Positions 16,082-26,362 of a stretch of 64,000 nucleotides of DNA are shown here, piece by piece. Position 1 is the first letter of the stretch. The number at the start of each line of letters is the position of its first letter. Under the pieces are notes generated by a model. That model ran no database searches. It was not told the DNA's origin and saw only the letters and a program-made list of their open reading frames with translations. This DNA is from Ravibacter sp037191015 (lineage in GTDB: Bacteria > Bacteroidota > Bacteroidia > Cytophagales > Spirosomataceae), in NCBI GenBank assembly GCA_037191015.1, contig JBBCKD010000001.1:310001-374000 (forward strand), given 5' to 3'. Both the position numbers and the translations under genes were made by a program.

Positions 16082-17071
16082 ATGCAGGAAGATTTTTTCG
16101 TCGATTTGCTGAAGCGTTACCGGGAGGGGAAAACAACTCCTGAAGAAACCCGTATGCTGGAAGTTTACTATAAGAGCTTTGACCTGAGGCCGGATGTTAC
16201 AGACAGCATGCCGGAAAGAGAGCTGGAGCAACTCAAAGAAGCAATACGCCAGGAAATTTTACCCGGAATACACGGATTGAAGCGACAGGAAAACACCTCG
16301 GTGTGGATTCAATGGAGACGCCTGGCCGCCGCCGCCTTTGCCTTGTTAATCGGTGCGACGTTTATTTTCAGGCATTTTGAAGGCAGTTCCTTTTATCCGG
16401 AAGCTGCTCTTCAATCTCCCGGAGCACCTGCCGTCAGGACCAACAACCTGATACAACTGCCGGATGGTAGCGTCGTTATCCTGAGCCCCGGTAGTACCCT
16501 GGATTTCCCGGATACTTTCGACGGGCTGCCGAAGCGGGAGGTAGTACTTACCGGTGAGGCTTATTTCGATGTGGAGCGTATACCGGACCAACCTTTTATC
16601 GTATACTCCGGGAAGCTAAAAACTACTGTCCTCGGAACTTCGTTCAACGTAAAAGCGCTCCCGGGAGATGAAAGTATAACGGTTACCGTTATCACCGGCA
16701 AAGTGCAGGTCGGCGATGAAAAGGAAACATTCGCGGTGCTGCGTCCCGATGAGCAGATCGTCTATCATGTGGAGGATGCAAAAAAAGATGTTCTGGCGGT
16801 GAATGCCGATGCTTTGGCCAGCTGGAAGCTGGATGATCTTTATTGCGACGATATAACGGTGGCGCAGGCTGCATTGCTGATCGAGGAACGCTATCGCGTG
16901 ACGGTACGGATTACAGATGAACTGTTAAAACAAAAGCGTTTTACGACGACATTCGGCAAGGAAGAGACGCTGGAAAGCGTGCTTAGCAGCCTGGCATTGT
17001 TTAATGAGGCAGTATATACTGTCAATGCGGATTCCACTGAAAAGCCCCAGGTTATTTTATCGCCTAAATGA
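16082..17071 (+). CDS. FecR-family anti-sigma factor (PUL-B)
   Basis: 329 residues. A cytoplasmic N-terminal helix region (1-75) would hold the sigma factor, a single membrane segment lies at about 79-97 (RRLAAAAFALLIGATFIF), the periplasmic FecR domain at about 118-212 (LPDGSVVILSPGSTLDFP, GEAYFDV, VLGTSFNVKA), and a C-terminal DUF4974/STN-like module at about 250-325. It would receive a signal from the STN domain of the SusC encoded 290 bp downstream. The 290-bp gap after it (17072-17361) holds no gene; it carries a 12-bp palindrome CCCCTTAAGGGG at 17295-17306 and probably the sigma-dependent SusC promoter. Confidence 0.94.
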   Translation: MQEDFFVDLLKRYREGKTTPEETRMLEVYYKSFDLRPDVTDSMPERELEQLKEAIRQEILPGIHGLKRQENTSVWIQWRRLAAAAFALLIGATFIFRHFEGSSFYPEAALQSPGAPAVRTNNLIQLPDGSVVILSPGSTLDFPDTFDGLPKREVVLTGEAYFDVERIPDQPFIVYSGKLKTTVLGTSFNVKALPGDESITVTVITGKVQVGDEKETFAVLRPDEQIVYHVEDAKKDVLAVNADALASWKLDDLYCDDITVAQAALLIEERYRVTVRITDELLKQKRFTTTFGKEETLESVLSSLALFNEAVYTVNADSTEKPQVILSPK

Positions 17072-17361
17072 CAGGGAGCAGGCGCAGGCAGCGAGGTAAG
17101 AGACGGTTGTAAGGTGGTCCGGCAATACACAGTGCGGTTTAGCAGTCCGGGCCGCAATATGAATAAATTCTTCAATTAACTATTTAGTAATCAGTTGTTT
17201 AAGCTTTATATAAATGAAAAGAAAAGATACCTCGTAAAAAAAGACACTGCTTTTCGGGATGTATTGGCGTACAAAACCGATCGGCAGCGTCCGGCCCCTT
17301 AAGGGGAGTTACAGTAACATTATGCTGACCAGCATCTATTACCCTTAACCAGATCAAATGT

Positions 17362-20300
17362 ATGGAAAAATCTGTATTGGACCGATATGGGGCACGCGAT
17401 CATTTTGCCCCGGTATCGAAAACGACACTAAAAAAGATCATGCGATTTTCGTTGTCTGTCTTTTTGAGCATGCTCATTACTACGCAGTGGATAAGCGCTT
17501 CTTCGCTGAACGGTCAGAACCTGGAAGCGGTAAAAGTTTCCTTGTCGCTGAACAACGAGACACTGATACATGCTTTTCAGAAAATTGAGAAGCAGACCTC
17601 TTTTCGTTTTATGTACCGGAAGGAAGATGTGCGGCATATTCGCAGTGTGTCCCACAGCGGCGAATCGGTTTCGCTTGACCAACTGCTGAGTGCTATATTG
17701 ATACCGAACGGGCTGACTTACCGGCAGGTGGGGCAAAGGATCATGGTAATGCCGGGGACGATTGTACCGGAAGTTAAATCGTTTGTATTTCCCGAAATCC
17801 CCGTCATACTTCCCCCGCTGAAAGGCCGGGTTGCCGATGAGAAAGGGGAAGGTTTACCTGGTGTAAGTATTTTGCTGAAAGGCACGCAGCAGGGGACTAC
17901 GACCGATGGAGAGGGGAATTTTACATTGGATGTGCCCAATGAAAATGCGGTATTGGTGTTTTCGTTTGTAGGATATGCGAGCCAGGAAGTGGTAGTGGGG
18001 AACAGGAGTTATCTGGAAATTTCTTTGAAAGTGGATGAGAAAAGCCTGGATGAGGTGGTGGTGATAGGGTATGGAACTGCCAAAAAGAGTGATTTAACTG
18101 GATCAGTGGCCCGAATAAACGCAGACCTGTATAAAACCCAATCTATGAATCAGGTGACTGATATGTTGGCCGGGACAGTAGCAGGATTCAATTCAAACCA
18201 GGGCACGTCGGCGGCGGGCGGAGGCTCACTGGAGATAAGAGGGCCAACTTCTTTATCTGCAGGGACAACACCTCTCATTGTCGTGGATGGCGCTATATTC
18301 CATGGAAGCCTGAGAGATATTAACCCCAATGATATCCAGTCTGTTGACATTCTTAAAGACGCGAGCTCTGCCGCGATATTTGGTTCAAAATCGGCATCCG
18401 GGGTGATTATCATCACCACAATGAAAGGCTCTTCCAGTAAGCCGACCATCAGTTTTTCAACAAAACTCGGAATAACCAATCCTGCATTGGCCAGAAAGCC
18501 ATTTGGCCCCGAACAATACATCCAGTTCCGGCAGGACTATTTAAGGACGGTCAACCCCAGTCAGCCTTACGATTTCTATACCCACCCCGACAAACTACCC
18601 TCTACCATGTCGATCGATGAGTGGAGAAGCCTAAACCCGAACTCGTCCTCAGACAACGCCAGGGAGTGGATGGCGCGTCTCGCGCTGTTCCCTATTGAAC
18701 AGGAGAACTATCTTGCAGGAAAAACGACAGACTGGTACAAAGAGATTATCAGGAACGGAGTCAGGCAGGAATATGATCTGAGTATCGGGGGTGAAAAAGA
18801 AAATATCAACTATTACTGGTCGTTGGGCTTCAATGACAACGAAGGGGTAGTCATAGGAGATAAGTACAAAAGCGTCAGGTCGAGGCTGAACATCAATTTT
18901 AAAGTTACGGACTGGCTGGATGTGGGGACGAATACGCAATTTTCCAACAGGGATGAAGGCGCTGTTCTGGGAAGCATGGGATTTTACTCAAACAGCCCCT
19001 ACGGTAGGGTTTTCGATGAAAATGGCAACCTGGAGCGGCTCCCGCATGGACATACCGACAATCCACTGCTCGATTACTATCGCACAGACCGTATGAAAAA
19101 GGTCAACAGCCTTTTCAGTAACCTCTTTGCCGACATCAGGCTTCCTCTCGGAATTCAGTACAGGATCTCCTACCAGCCCAGGTTTGAGTTTATGAGAGAT
19201 TTCCAGTTTGTGTCGAAAGACCCAAAGGTAGGCGGTCTCAGCTCTGACCCGAACAGTGGGTTCCGGGAGGAATACGCGGATTTTGCCTGGATGATCGATA
19301 ACATCCTCTCCTGGAGAAAACAAGTAGGGAAACATCATTTTGATGTTACGATGCTGGCCAATATAGAGGAAAACAAAAGATGGCTTTCCAGGCAGAGTAA
19401 TGTAAACTTTTCCCCGAATGAAGGCCTTGGGTTTCACGGGCTTCAGTTTGGTTCGGGGCCCTCTATTTTGAACGATGACTACCGGAGCACAGCCGACGCG
19501 CTGATGGCCCGTCTGAACTATTCCTTCATGGGAAGATACCTGCTTACTGCTTCTGTAAGAAGAGACGGATATTCGGCATTCGGATTACTAAACCCGCGGG
19601 CAACTTTCCCGGCGCTGGCCTTTGCCTGGCAACTGTCTGAGGAGAATTTCTTTAACGTGTCGGGTATCGATAGAATGAAGCTACGGGTGTCGTGGGGCGT
19701 CAACGGCAACCGTGATATCGGGATGTATGCTGCATTGGCCCGGATCGGATCCAACATCTGGTACGATGGAAGCTCCCAGAGAATCGGTGTCTTCAACTCT
19801 ACCCTGTCAAACGCCGGGCTCAAATGGGAACAAACCGAATCCCTGAATTTCGGCCTCGATCTCGGTTTGTTCGGAAATCGTATCGAACTAACTGCAGACT
19901 ACTATAATATGGAAACATCAGACCTGCTGATGAACCGTATCCTCCCTCGGGTAACGGGTTTTAACAATGTAACCTCTAATCTCGGAATACTAGCGAACCA
20001 GGGATTTGAGATGACCCTGAATTCCATCAATGTCGCAAAATCCAAGCTCTCCTGGAACTCCAGCCTGGTGTTTTCTCTGAACAGGAACAAGATCAAAAGG
20101 CTTTTCGGAGACATAGGAACCTATACGCTGCTGGGTGAAACCCGGACCGGTGAAGTCCCGGACTTCTCAAACCACTGGTTCCCGGGCCAGGCTATCGACG
20201 TGGTATGGGACTATAACCTCCTCGGTGTCTGGCAGGTTGATGAAGCCGATCAGGCCGCCAGGTATACGATGGTACCGGGAGACTTTAAAGCTGAAGATGT

Positions 20301-20817
20301 AGACGGTGACGGGGTATATCGCGATTTCGCAGACAAAAAATTCATCGGACATACCCGGCCAAGGTACCGGCTGGGACTGAGAAATGACTTTGAATTCCTG
20401 AAGCACTTTTCGGCATCTGTCTTTATAAGAGCAGACCTCGGTCATATAGGCTCCTATCCCAATGCACTTAATTCCGGCTGGGAATCAAACGACCGGTATA
20501 ACCGTAACGTCGGGCCGGTTCCCTACTGGACACCGCAAAATCCTATTAACGATTACGCGAGGCTGAATGTAAGCACCAGCGGATATGGCGGAGGGCTCCG
20601 GATATTCAGGCCGCAATCGTTTGTAAGAGTCCAGGATGTTTCCCTCTCATACGCGATCCCGCACGAGATAAGCCAGAGATTACATCTGAACAACGTGCGG
20701 GTCTTTACCTCGGCCAGAAACCTTCTAACCTTCACCAAATGGCCTAACTGGGATCCGGAATCCAACAATGTGCCTATGCCCAGGATTTACACATTGGGAT
20801 TAAACTTATCTCTTTAG
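17362..20817 (+). CDS. SusC/RagA TonB-dependent transporter with STN domain (PUL-B)
   Basis: 1151 residues. A hydrophobic signal segment lies at about 28-46, the STN domain at about 57-130 (VSLSLNNETLIHAFQKIEKQ), the carboxypeptidase-D-like domain at about 153-225 (GEGLPGVSILLKGTQQGTTT), and the TonB-box region at about 229-238 (LDEVVVIGYG), followed by plug and barrel ending LNLSL. It imports an unidentified glycan or oligosaccharide. The start chosen leaves 27 residues ahead of the hydrophobic core; Met27 (17440) is an alternative. SusD follows after 22 nt. Confidence 0.95.
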   Translation: MEKSVLDRYGARDHFAPVSKTTLKKIMRFSLSVFLSMLITTQWISASSLNGQNLEAVKVSLSLNNETLIHAFQKIEKQTSFRFMYRKEDVRHIRSVSHSGESVSLDQLLSAILIPNGLTYRQVGQRIMVMPGTIVPEVKSFVFPEIPVILPPLKGRVADEKGEGLPGVSILLKGTQQGTTTDGEGNFTLDVPNENAVLVFSFVGYASQEVVVGNRSYLEISLKVDEKSLDEVVVIGYGTAKKSDLTGSVARINADLYKTQSMNQVTDMLAGTVAGFNSNQGTSAAGGGSLEIRGPTSLSAGTTPLIVVDGAIFHGSLRDINPNDIQSVDILKDASSAAIFGSKSASGVIIITTMKGSSSKPTISFSTKLGITNPALARKPFGPEQYIQFRQDYLRTVNPSQPYDFYTHPDKLPSTMSIDEWRSLNPNSSSDNAREWMARLALFPIEQENYLAGKTTDWYKEIIRNGVRQEYDLSIGGEKENINYYWSLGFNDNEGVVIGDKYKSVRSRLNINFKVTDWLDVGTNTQFSNRDEGAVLGSMGFYSNSPYGRVFDENGNLERLPHGHTDNPLLDYYRTDRMKKVNSLFSNLFADIRLPLGIQYRISYQPRFEFMRDFQFVSKDPKVGGLSSDPNSGFREEYADFAWMIDNILSWRKQVGKHHFDVTMLANIEENKRWLSRQSNVNFSPNEGLGFHGLQFGSGPSILNDDYRSTADALMARLNYSFMGRYLLTASVRRDGYSAFGLLNPRATFPALAFAWQLSEENFFNVSGIDRMKLRVSWGVNGNRDIGMYAALARIGSNIWYDGSSQRIGVFNSTLSNAGLKWEQTESLNFGLDLGLFGNRIELTADYYNMETSDLLMNRILPRVTGFNNVTSNLGILANQGFEMTLNSINVAKSKLSWNSSLVFSLNRNKIKRLFGDIGTYTLLGETRTGEVPDFSNHWFPGQAIDVVWDYNLLGVWQVDEADQAARYTMVPGDFKAEDVDGDGVYRDFADKKFIGHTRPRYRLGLRNDFEFLKHFSASVFIRADLGHIGSYPNALNSGWESNDRYNRNVGPVPYWTPQNPINDYARLNVSTSGYGGGLRIFRPQSFVRVQDVSLSYAIPHEISQRLHLNNVRVFTSARNLLTFTKWPNWDPESNNVPMPRIYTLGLNLSL

Positions 20818-20839
20818 TAAGCAACGAAATCACATCACC

Positions 20840-22600
20840 ATGAAATACTCTTTTCCAGCAATACGAACCATTCTCCTTTTTACGGGGCTCGTTTTTTCGT
20901 CCTGCTCGGACAACTGGCTCGAGCCGGACCCCAAATCTTTCTTTGCCCCTGAAAATGTCTATGTGAACGAAGCGGGTTTCCAGGCAGGGCTTGTCACGTT
21001 GAGGAAAAACCTGAACTATGATTTTGCAGGCAATCGCAACCCGATCTCCGCAGAATATTCCTATTCTGATATCGCCGTATCCGGTTTTCAGTCGGATTTC
21101 CGTCAAAACTCGCCCAGCAACAGTCAGTTTTTGCCGATCCTTTCTTTTTTTAACACCGTATATGAATACATCAAAAATGCGAATGTGCTCATTTCCAGAA
21201 TTGATGACATACAATGGACCCGTGAGGAAACAAGAAATATGATTCTGGCTGAAGCCTACTGGCATCGGGCCTATTGGTACTACAGGCTGGTAAATACTTA
21301 CGGCGATATCCCCTGGATAGGGATCGAGCTGAAGGGAACCAAGCTCGATTTTCAGAGCACAAGCAGGGAAACGATCCTGAAAAAAATCCAGGAGGACCTG
21401 GAATATGCCGTTCAGTGGCTGCCCGTAAGACATTCAGCGTTGGGTGATGTGACCAAAGGCGCAGCCAATCATTTGCTTACGAAGGTCTATCTGGCCAATA
21501 CCGAATTTGATAAGGCCATAGCGTCTGCCACCGCAGTGATAGACGGTCCTTACGCCCTTATGCAAAACCGGTTCGGATCGTATGCCGACGATCCGGTACG
21601 AAATGTCCTCTGGGACCTCCATCGTCCGGGAAACAAAAACAGCCCTCAGAATACGGAAACCATATACACTACAGTTGACAGGCCCGACGGCCCGCCGGAA
21701 GCCTGGACAGCGGGAGCCTATACTATGCGACTTTACACACCGTCGTGGTGGGCAATTCTCGATGCTACCGGGAACAGAGCCTGCAACTGGGATACCCGGA
21801 CCGGCGATACGCTGGGTATAGGCAATGCGGACGTAAGAACCAATAATTACTGGCACTATACTATCTGGGAAGAAAACGGCTACAACTGGACGAATACCCC
21901 TGACCTCCGGAGGGCCGATATCAACTGGGTCGAAATGTCTGAAATCTTTACGTGCCGGGCCGGTTCTCCCCAAATAGGGCAACCTTTGAGCAAGGACTAC
22001 TTCAGCAACCTGGCGGATACTACGGGTCGCTGGTATCCCTGGCCGATCTACAAGACGTTTATTCCTACTCCCAATCATACACAGCCCCTGGGCGGTCAGT
22101 CGGATATGTATATATTCCGGCTTGCAGAAACGTATCTGCTGAGAGCAGAAGCTCACTTATGGAAAGGTGCGGCTTCCCTTGCTGCAGATGATGTCAACAA
22201 AGTGCGGTCACGAGCTAAAGCGCCGCTGATTGCTGCTTCCGACGTTACGATAGACTTAATTTTTGATGAAAGGGCGAAGGAGCTTTATATCGAAGAGCCC
22301 CGCCATTCGGAGATGGTACGGGTTTCCTATATTGTGGCCGCGCTCAGTCTGAACGGATACAGCCTTGCTAATTTCAGCAGCAAGAACTGGTATTACGACC
22401 GGGTAATGCGCGTTAATCACTTCTATCATCCCCCGATATTCTTTAATTTCGGGTTCCAGGCTACGCTAGATCCGCATAACGTTCTCTGGCCAATACCCCA
22501 AAACGTAATTACGGCCAATACCCTTGGGGTGATCAACCAGAATATGGGGTATGCCGGGGCCGACAGGAATATTCCACCCCTTCAAACCATTGTCGACTAG
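20840..22600 (+). CDS. SusD/RagB outer-membrane lipoprotein (PUL-B)
   Basis: 586 residues with a lipoprotein signal ending VFSSC (Cys22). SusD-type helices include MILAEAYWHRAYWYYRLVNTYGDIPWIGIEL and the C-terminal IFRLAETYLLRAEAHLWKG, VNKVRSRAKAP and IFDERAKELYIEEPRHSEMVRVS. It would bind glycan at the cell surface for the SusC encoded just upstream. It is followed after 2 nt by the tandem hydrolase gene, so the four genes 17362-26362 form one tight operon. Confidence 0.95.
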   Translation: MKYSFPAIRTILLFTGLVFSSCSDNWLEPDPKSFFAPENVYVNEAGFQAGLVTLRKNLNYDFAGNRNPISAEYSYSDIAVSGFQSDFRQNSPSNSQFLPILSFFNTVYEYIKNANVLISRIDDIQWTREETRNMILAEAYWHRAYWYYRLVNTYGDIPWIGIELKGTKLDFQSTSRETILKKIQEDLEYAVQWLPVRHSALGDVTKGAANHLLTKVYLANTEFDKAIASATAVIDGPYALMQNRFGSYADDPVRNVLWDLHRPGNKNSPQNTETIYTTVDRPDGPPEAWTAGAYTMRLYTPSWWAILDATGNRACNWDTRTGDTLGIGNADVRTNNYWHYTIWEENGYNWTNTPDLRRADINWVEMSEIFTCRAGSPQIGQPLSKDYFSNLADTTGRWYPWPIYKTFIPTPNHTQPLGGQSDMYIFRLAETYLLRAEAHLWKGAASLAADDVNKVRSRAKAPLIAASDVTIDLIFDERAKELYIEEPRHSEMVRVSYIVAALSLNGYSLANFSSKNWYYDRVMRVNHFYHPPIFFNFGFQATLDPHNVLWPIPQNVITANTLGVINQNMGYAGADRNIPPLQTIVD

Positions 22601-22602
22601 CT

Positions 22603-24990
22603 ATGTTGATTTCTTCTTACAGGACAAGAATTTTCCGGGGTGCTGTGTTGCTACTGCTACTTTCTGCGGCAAACCCGACAGAAGGTTATACCCGGAAAAG
22701 TATGGAAAATGTTGATTCCAGCAGGAGAAAGGCGATCCGGGATTGGGTAATCAGCGTGCTTCCTCCGGACATCACCCGTAACGGGAACGTCTCAGTTGAA
22801 GACAAAACTTTTACCGACTGGACCACAAGGACAGGCGAGCTTCCGCCCGATTTCGACGCACTGCCTTCCATCCCTTTCCTGCCTGATCCCCTGATGCTCG
22901 ATGAAGGACGAACCAACGTACCGGTCAAAACCCGCGAGCAGTGGCAGCAGAAGAGAGCGCAGATGAAAGCAGACCTCCAGCACTATATATTAGGGTCATG
23001 CCCGCCTGCACCTGGCAACCTGACACATAAAATACTCAGTGAGAGAAAAGAAGGTGACGTTACATTGCGTATGGTGGAGTTATCGTTTGGCCCCCAAAAC
23101 AAGGCCAGGCTTACGCTTGAATTGATAATTCCTCCCGGAAACGGCCCTTTTCCCGTTTTCCTGACACAATGGAATCACCGGGAGTGGGCTCAGATCGCCG
23201 TAAGAAGGGGATATATGGCCTGTATTTATGCTGCCGCAGATGCAAAAGACGATACACAGGAATACGCAGCTATCTGGTGGCCGGAATACGATTTCTCGTT
23301 GCTGGGACGACGGGTTTACGGCACATCCAGGGCGATTGATTACCTGTATACCCTGCCATTTGTTGATAAATCAAAAATCGGCCTCACGGGCCATTCCCGA
23401 AATGGGAAATTGTCGCTGATGGCAGCCGCCTTTGATGAAAGGATCGCTGCCATCAATACAAGCAGCTCGGGTACAGGTGGGGAGGTTCCCTGGCGTTATT
23501 GCACTCACAAATATGATGTGGAAGACCTTGCTCTGCTTACCTGTGCCCAGCCGGCATGGTTTCACCCAAGGCTACGCTATTTTATTGGCCGTGAACATAA
23601 GCTTCCGGTGGACCAGAACTCGTTTATGGCATTGGTAGCACCCAGGGGCCTTATGCTAAGTACGGCTGTCAACGAATATGCCAGCAATCCCTGGGGCATA
23701 GAGCAGGCCTATCACACTACCAGGCCGGTTTATTCATTCCTTGGAAAAGAAAACCGTCTCGCAATCAGATCCAGGGGTGGCAAGCATAGCGTAAGTGCAA
23801 AGGATCTGGAAGACTATATCGACTTTTTTGATTATGTATTCGGCCGCTCTTCCTACCTGCCCGAATCAAGACTGAATTATCCTTACTCTTTTGAGCAATG
23901 GAAGCAGTTATCGGGTGAAAATATCAACCCCACTGACTTCCCGGTTGCCGATAACACCAGCATCGATAAGGTTCAGGGGAAGCAGCTTACGTCTCTTGGT
24001 GAGTGGAAAAAAAAGAAAGAGGAAGTTCTTGCAAAACTGGATTGGGTAATGGGGAATAAACCACCCGGCGTAATGAATCCCGGACCGCAAACCCTGGCGA
24101 ACCGGGGCGGAGGTGAAAATAATTTCGGAACATTTATTACCCGCCCCTCCGAAACAACCAATATGAAGGTAATGCCTGTCAGTCCTTATCATGGCTTTGG
24201 GGACAATCTCTTTGGTTACCTGTATTATCCGGCTGATGACAAGGGGAATCCTCGCTCAGGGAATTTACCGGTTGTGGTCTACCTGCACGAATTCGACTAT
24301 TCCAAAGGATTCGGTTCTTCCGGCTGGGATCACCAGATACACCCGTTTTTTGAGAAAATGACCAGCCTGGGCTTTGCCGTTTTTTCATACGATATGATTG
24401 GTTGCGGTAACCGGATAGAAGAAGGCACCCGGTTCTATGAGCGCTACCCCCATTGGTCGAAGCTTGGCAAAATGGTGACCGATGCCCGCGGCGCACTGGA
24501 TGCACTACAAAACCTGGATTTTGTCGATAGCTCGCGGATTTACCTGGCGGGATATTCGCTGGGAGGCGCCGTCGGCCTGTATACGGCAGCGACGGACGAG
24601 AGGGTAAAAGGCGTAGTTTCAATTGCAGGGTTTTCCCTCATGCGCACCATTGCCGACAGGCCGGATACAGAGGGGGTAAAAGAATATTCTCATCTTCATG
24701 GCCTGCTTCCGCGCCTCGGCTTTTTTGCAGGACAGGAGAATCGTATTCCTTATGACTTCCACGAAATACTGGCGTCAATTGCGCCCAGACCGGTACTGGT
24801 GATCGCGCCGGAATGGGATAAGGACAACCCTAAAAAAGAAGTTGAAGCCAGTCTGGAGGAAGCCGGTAAAATATACCGTCTGCATCAGTCAGGAAAGAAC
24901 CTGCAAAGTCACTTCCCGGCAGATCACAACCGGTTCTCCGACGAAATGAAGCAAAAAGTGTATGACTGGTTTGAACAGCAAAAAAAATAG
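22603..24990 (+). CDS. Tandem hydrolase: CE15-like glucuronoyl esterase domain plus second alpha/beta-hydrolase domain
   Basis: 795 residues with a Sec signal (about 1-28). Domain 1 (about 90-410) has the CE15-type nucleophile motif GHSRNGK with Ser265 and a probable catalytic His395 (GGKHSVS); CE15 enzymes cut ester bonds between lignin alcohols and glucuronic acid in xylan. Domain 2 (about 490-795) has a separate nucleophile motif GYSLGG with Ser652, a likely acid in VIAPEWDKDN and His775 (ADHNRF), resembling dienelactone-hydrolase or acetylxylan-esterase folds. Both triads look complete. It lies 2 nt after SusD and overlaps no gene. Substrate is inferred only; no glycoside hydrolase accompanies it. 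Confidence 0.8.
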   Translation: MLISSYRTRIFRGAVLLLLLSAANPTEGYTRKSMENVDSSRRKAIRDWVISVLPPDITRNGNVSVEDKTFTDWTTRTGELPPDFDALPSIPFLPDPLMLDEGRTNVPVKTREQWQQKRAQMKADLQHYILGSCPPAPGNLTHKILSERKEGDVTLRMVELSFGPQNKARLTLELIIPPGNGPFPVFLTQWNHREWAQIAVRRGYMACIYAAADAKDDTQEYAAIWWPEYDFSLLGRRVYGTSRAIDYLYTLPFVDKSKIGLTGHSRNGKLSLMAAAFDERIAAINTSSSGTGGEVPWRYCTHKYDVEDLALLTCAQPAWFHPRLRYFIGREHKLPVDQNSFMALVAPRGLMLSTAVNEYASNPWGIEQAYHTTRPVYSFLGKENRLAIRSRGGKHSVSAKDLEDYIDFFDYVFGRSSYLPESRLNYPYSFEQWKQLSGENINPTDFPVADNTSIDKVQGKQLTSLGEWKKKKEEVLAKLDWVMGNKPPGVMNPGPQTLANRGGGENNFGTFITRPSETTNMKVMPVSPYHGFGDNLFGYLYYPADDKGNPRSGNLPVVVYLHEFDYSKGFGSSGWDHQIHPFFEKMTSLGFAVFSYDMIGCGNRIEEGTRFYERYPHWSKLGKMVTDARGALDALQNLDFVDSSRIYLAGYSLGGAVGLYTAATDERVKGVVSIAGFSLMRTIADRPDTEGVKEYSHLHGLLPRLGFFAGQENRIPYDFHEILASIAPRPVLVIAPEWDKDNPKKEVEASLEEAGKIYRLHQSGKNLQSHFPADHNRFSDEMKQKVYDWFEQQKK

Positions 24991-24994
24991 GCAA

Positions 24995-26362
24995 ATGAAA
25001 GTCGTTTCCATAATATGGCCGGTTTTCCTGCTGCTGGTGTCCGTAAAAATCCCCGTCCTTTCCCAAACCGGGTGGGAAGCAGGGATAGGACGGGCCACGA
25101 TCACCCCGGAAGAGCCGGTATGGATGGGGGGATTTGGTTTCAGAGATCGCCCTGCCGAAGGGAAAGAGCAGGATCTCTGGGCCAAAGCCCTGGCCCTAAA
25201 AGATGCCAAAGGAAAACGAGTGGTCATTATTACTGTCGATGTGGTCAAGGTCCCCAAAAACGTATCAGACAGCATCCGGAGCGTTCTGCACTCTCAATTT
25301 GGTTTGACAAGGGCCGAAATCCTGATCAATTGCTCGCATACCCATTCGGGCCCTTTCCTGAATGATGTAAATGCGATCCCGTTTTCCGACGAAATGCAAA
25401 CCTCCGAGCAAACTTCGCGGATCGTGCGTTATACCAACAGGTTTATCCGGGAAGTGCTTGCTGTGGCAGTCAATGCGATAAATTCAATGGAGCCGGCTCT
25501 GGTATACGCCGACAATGGCGTCACCCGTTTTCAGGTCAACCGGCGAAACAACCCTACTCAAAATTTGCACCGACAAACCCAGCTAAACGGTCCGATTGAG
25601 CACTCAGTTCCTGTGCTGAAAGTAGTAGGGCCCGGCAATGTAGTGAAAGCGATTGTTTTCGGCTACGCCTGTCATCCGACGATTCTCCGGGGTTACCTAT
25701 GGTCGGGGGACTATCCCGGGTATGCACAGCATTACCTGGAAGAACTATACCCAACTGCCACGGCATTGTTTTGCCAGGGGGCCGGCGGTGATGTCAGCGC
25801 CCTTCCCCCCAGCAGGACTATAGAATATGCTGAACAGTACGGCAGGGAATTGGCAGGAGCTGTTCAACAGGTTGTCAATAAGGAAATGCCTTTATTAGAA
25901 TCCGAAATCACCACTATGTATGCAGAGGTTCCTCTACCCTATAAACGCATACCTTCATCGGAAGAATTAATAAAAACGGAAGAGACAGGAGCCAGCCATG
26001 AAAAGAGATGGGCCCGGCATTTACTTGATATGCTGCAAAGAGGGCAACAACTAAATAGCTCCTATCCTTATCCTGTTCAATTCTGGAAGCTCGGGTCGCA
26101 GCAAATTATTGCATTGGGAGGAGAACTGACCATAGAATATGCAATTAAGCTCAAACAGATGCTTGGCGAGGATCTTTTCGTTTTTGGCTATTCAAATGAT
26201 CTGATGGGCTATATCCCTTCGTTGACTGTATTGAGCGAAGGAGGATATGAGGGGTATTCAGCGCAGTATTATCGTACACATTCCGGCCCCTGGGCACCAT
26301 CTATCGAGACAATCATCCTTAAAGAGTCCCTTCGTTTGGCTGAAGAGGCTGGAAAGCGATAG
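24995..26362 (+). CDS. Secreted neutral/alkaline ceramidase-like protein
   Basis: About 455 residues from ATG 24995 (MKVVSIIWPVFLLLVSVKIPVLSQ, a signal peptide), chosen over an in-frame ATG at 24962 that overlaps the previous gene and lacks a signal. The N-terminal ceramidase domain is clear: AGIGRATITPEEPVWMGGFGFR, INCSHTHSGPF with zinc-ligand His residues, YACHPTILRG and FCQGAGGDVSALP. It lacks the C-terminal Ig-like domain of classical ceramidases. Bacterial relatives of this short type are common in glycan-utilisation loci and most are untested; amide or ester hydrolysis of another substrate is possible. Last gene of PUL-B. Confidence 0.8.
   Translation: MKVVSIIWPVFLLLVSVKIPVLSQTGWEAGIGRATITPEEPVWMGGFGFRDRPAEGKEQDLWAKALALKDAKGKRVVIITVDVVKVPKNVSDSIRSVLHSQFGLTRAEILINCSHTHSGPFLNDVNAIPFSDEMQTSEQTSRIVRYTNRFIREVLAVAVNAINSMEPALVYADNGVTRFQVNRRNNPTQNLHRQTQLNGPIEHSVPVLKVVGPGNVVKAIVFGYACHPTILRGYLWSGDYPGYAQHYLEELYPTATALFCQGAGGDVSALPPSRTIEYAEQYGRELAGAVQQVVNKEMPLLESEITTMYAEVPLPYKRIPSSEELIKTEETGASHEKRWARHLLDMLQRGQQLNSSYPYPVQFWKLGSQQIIALGGELTIEYAIKLKQMLGEDLFVFGYSNDLMGYIPSLTVLSEGGYEGYSAQYYRTHSGPWAPSIETIILKESLRLAEEAGKR

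Noticed and set aside
17210..17306. Possible minus-strand antisense RNA terminator upstream of the PUL-B SusC, by analogy with PUL-A
   Set aside because: Only a 5-bp AT-rich stem precedes the T-run and the nearby CCCCTTAAGGGG palindrome lacks a loop, so the structure is too weak.
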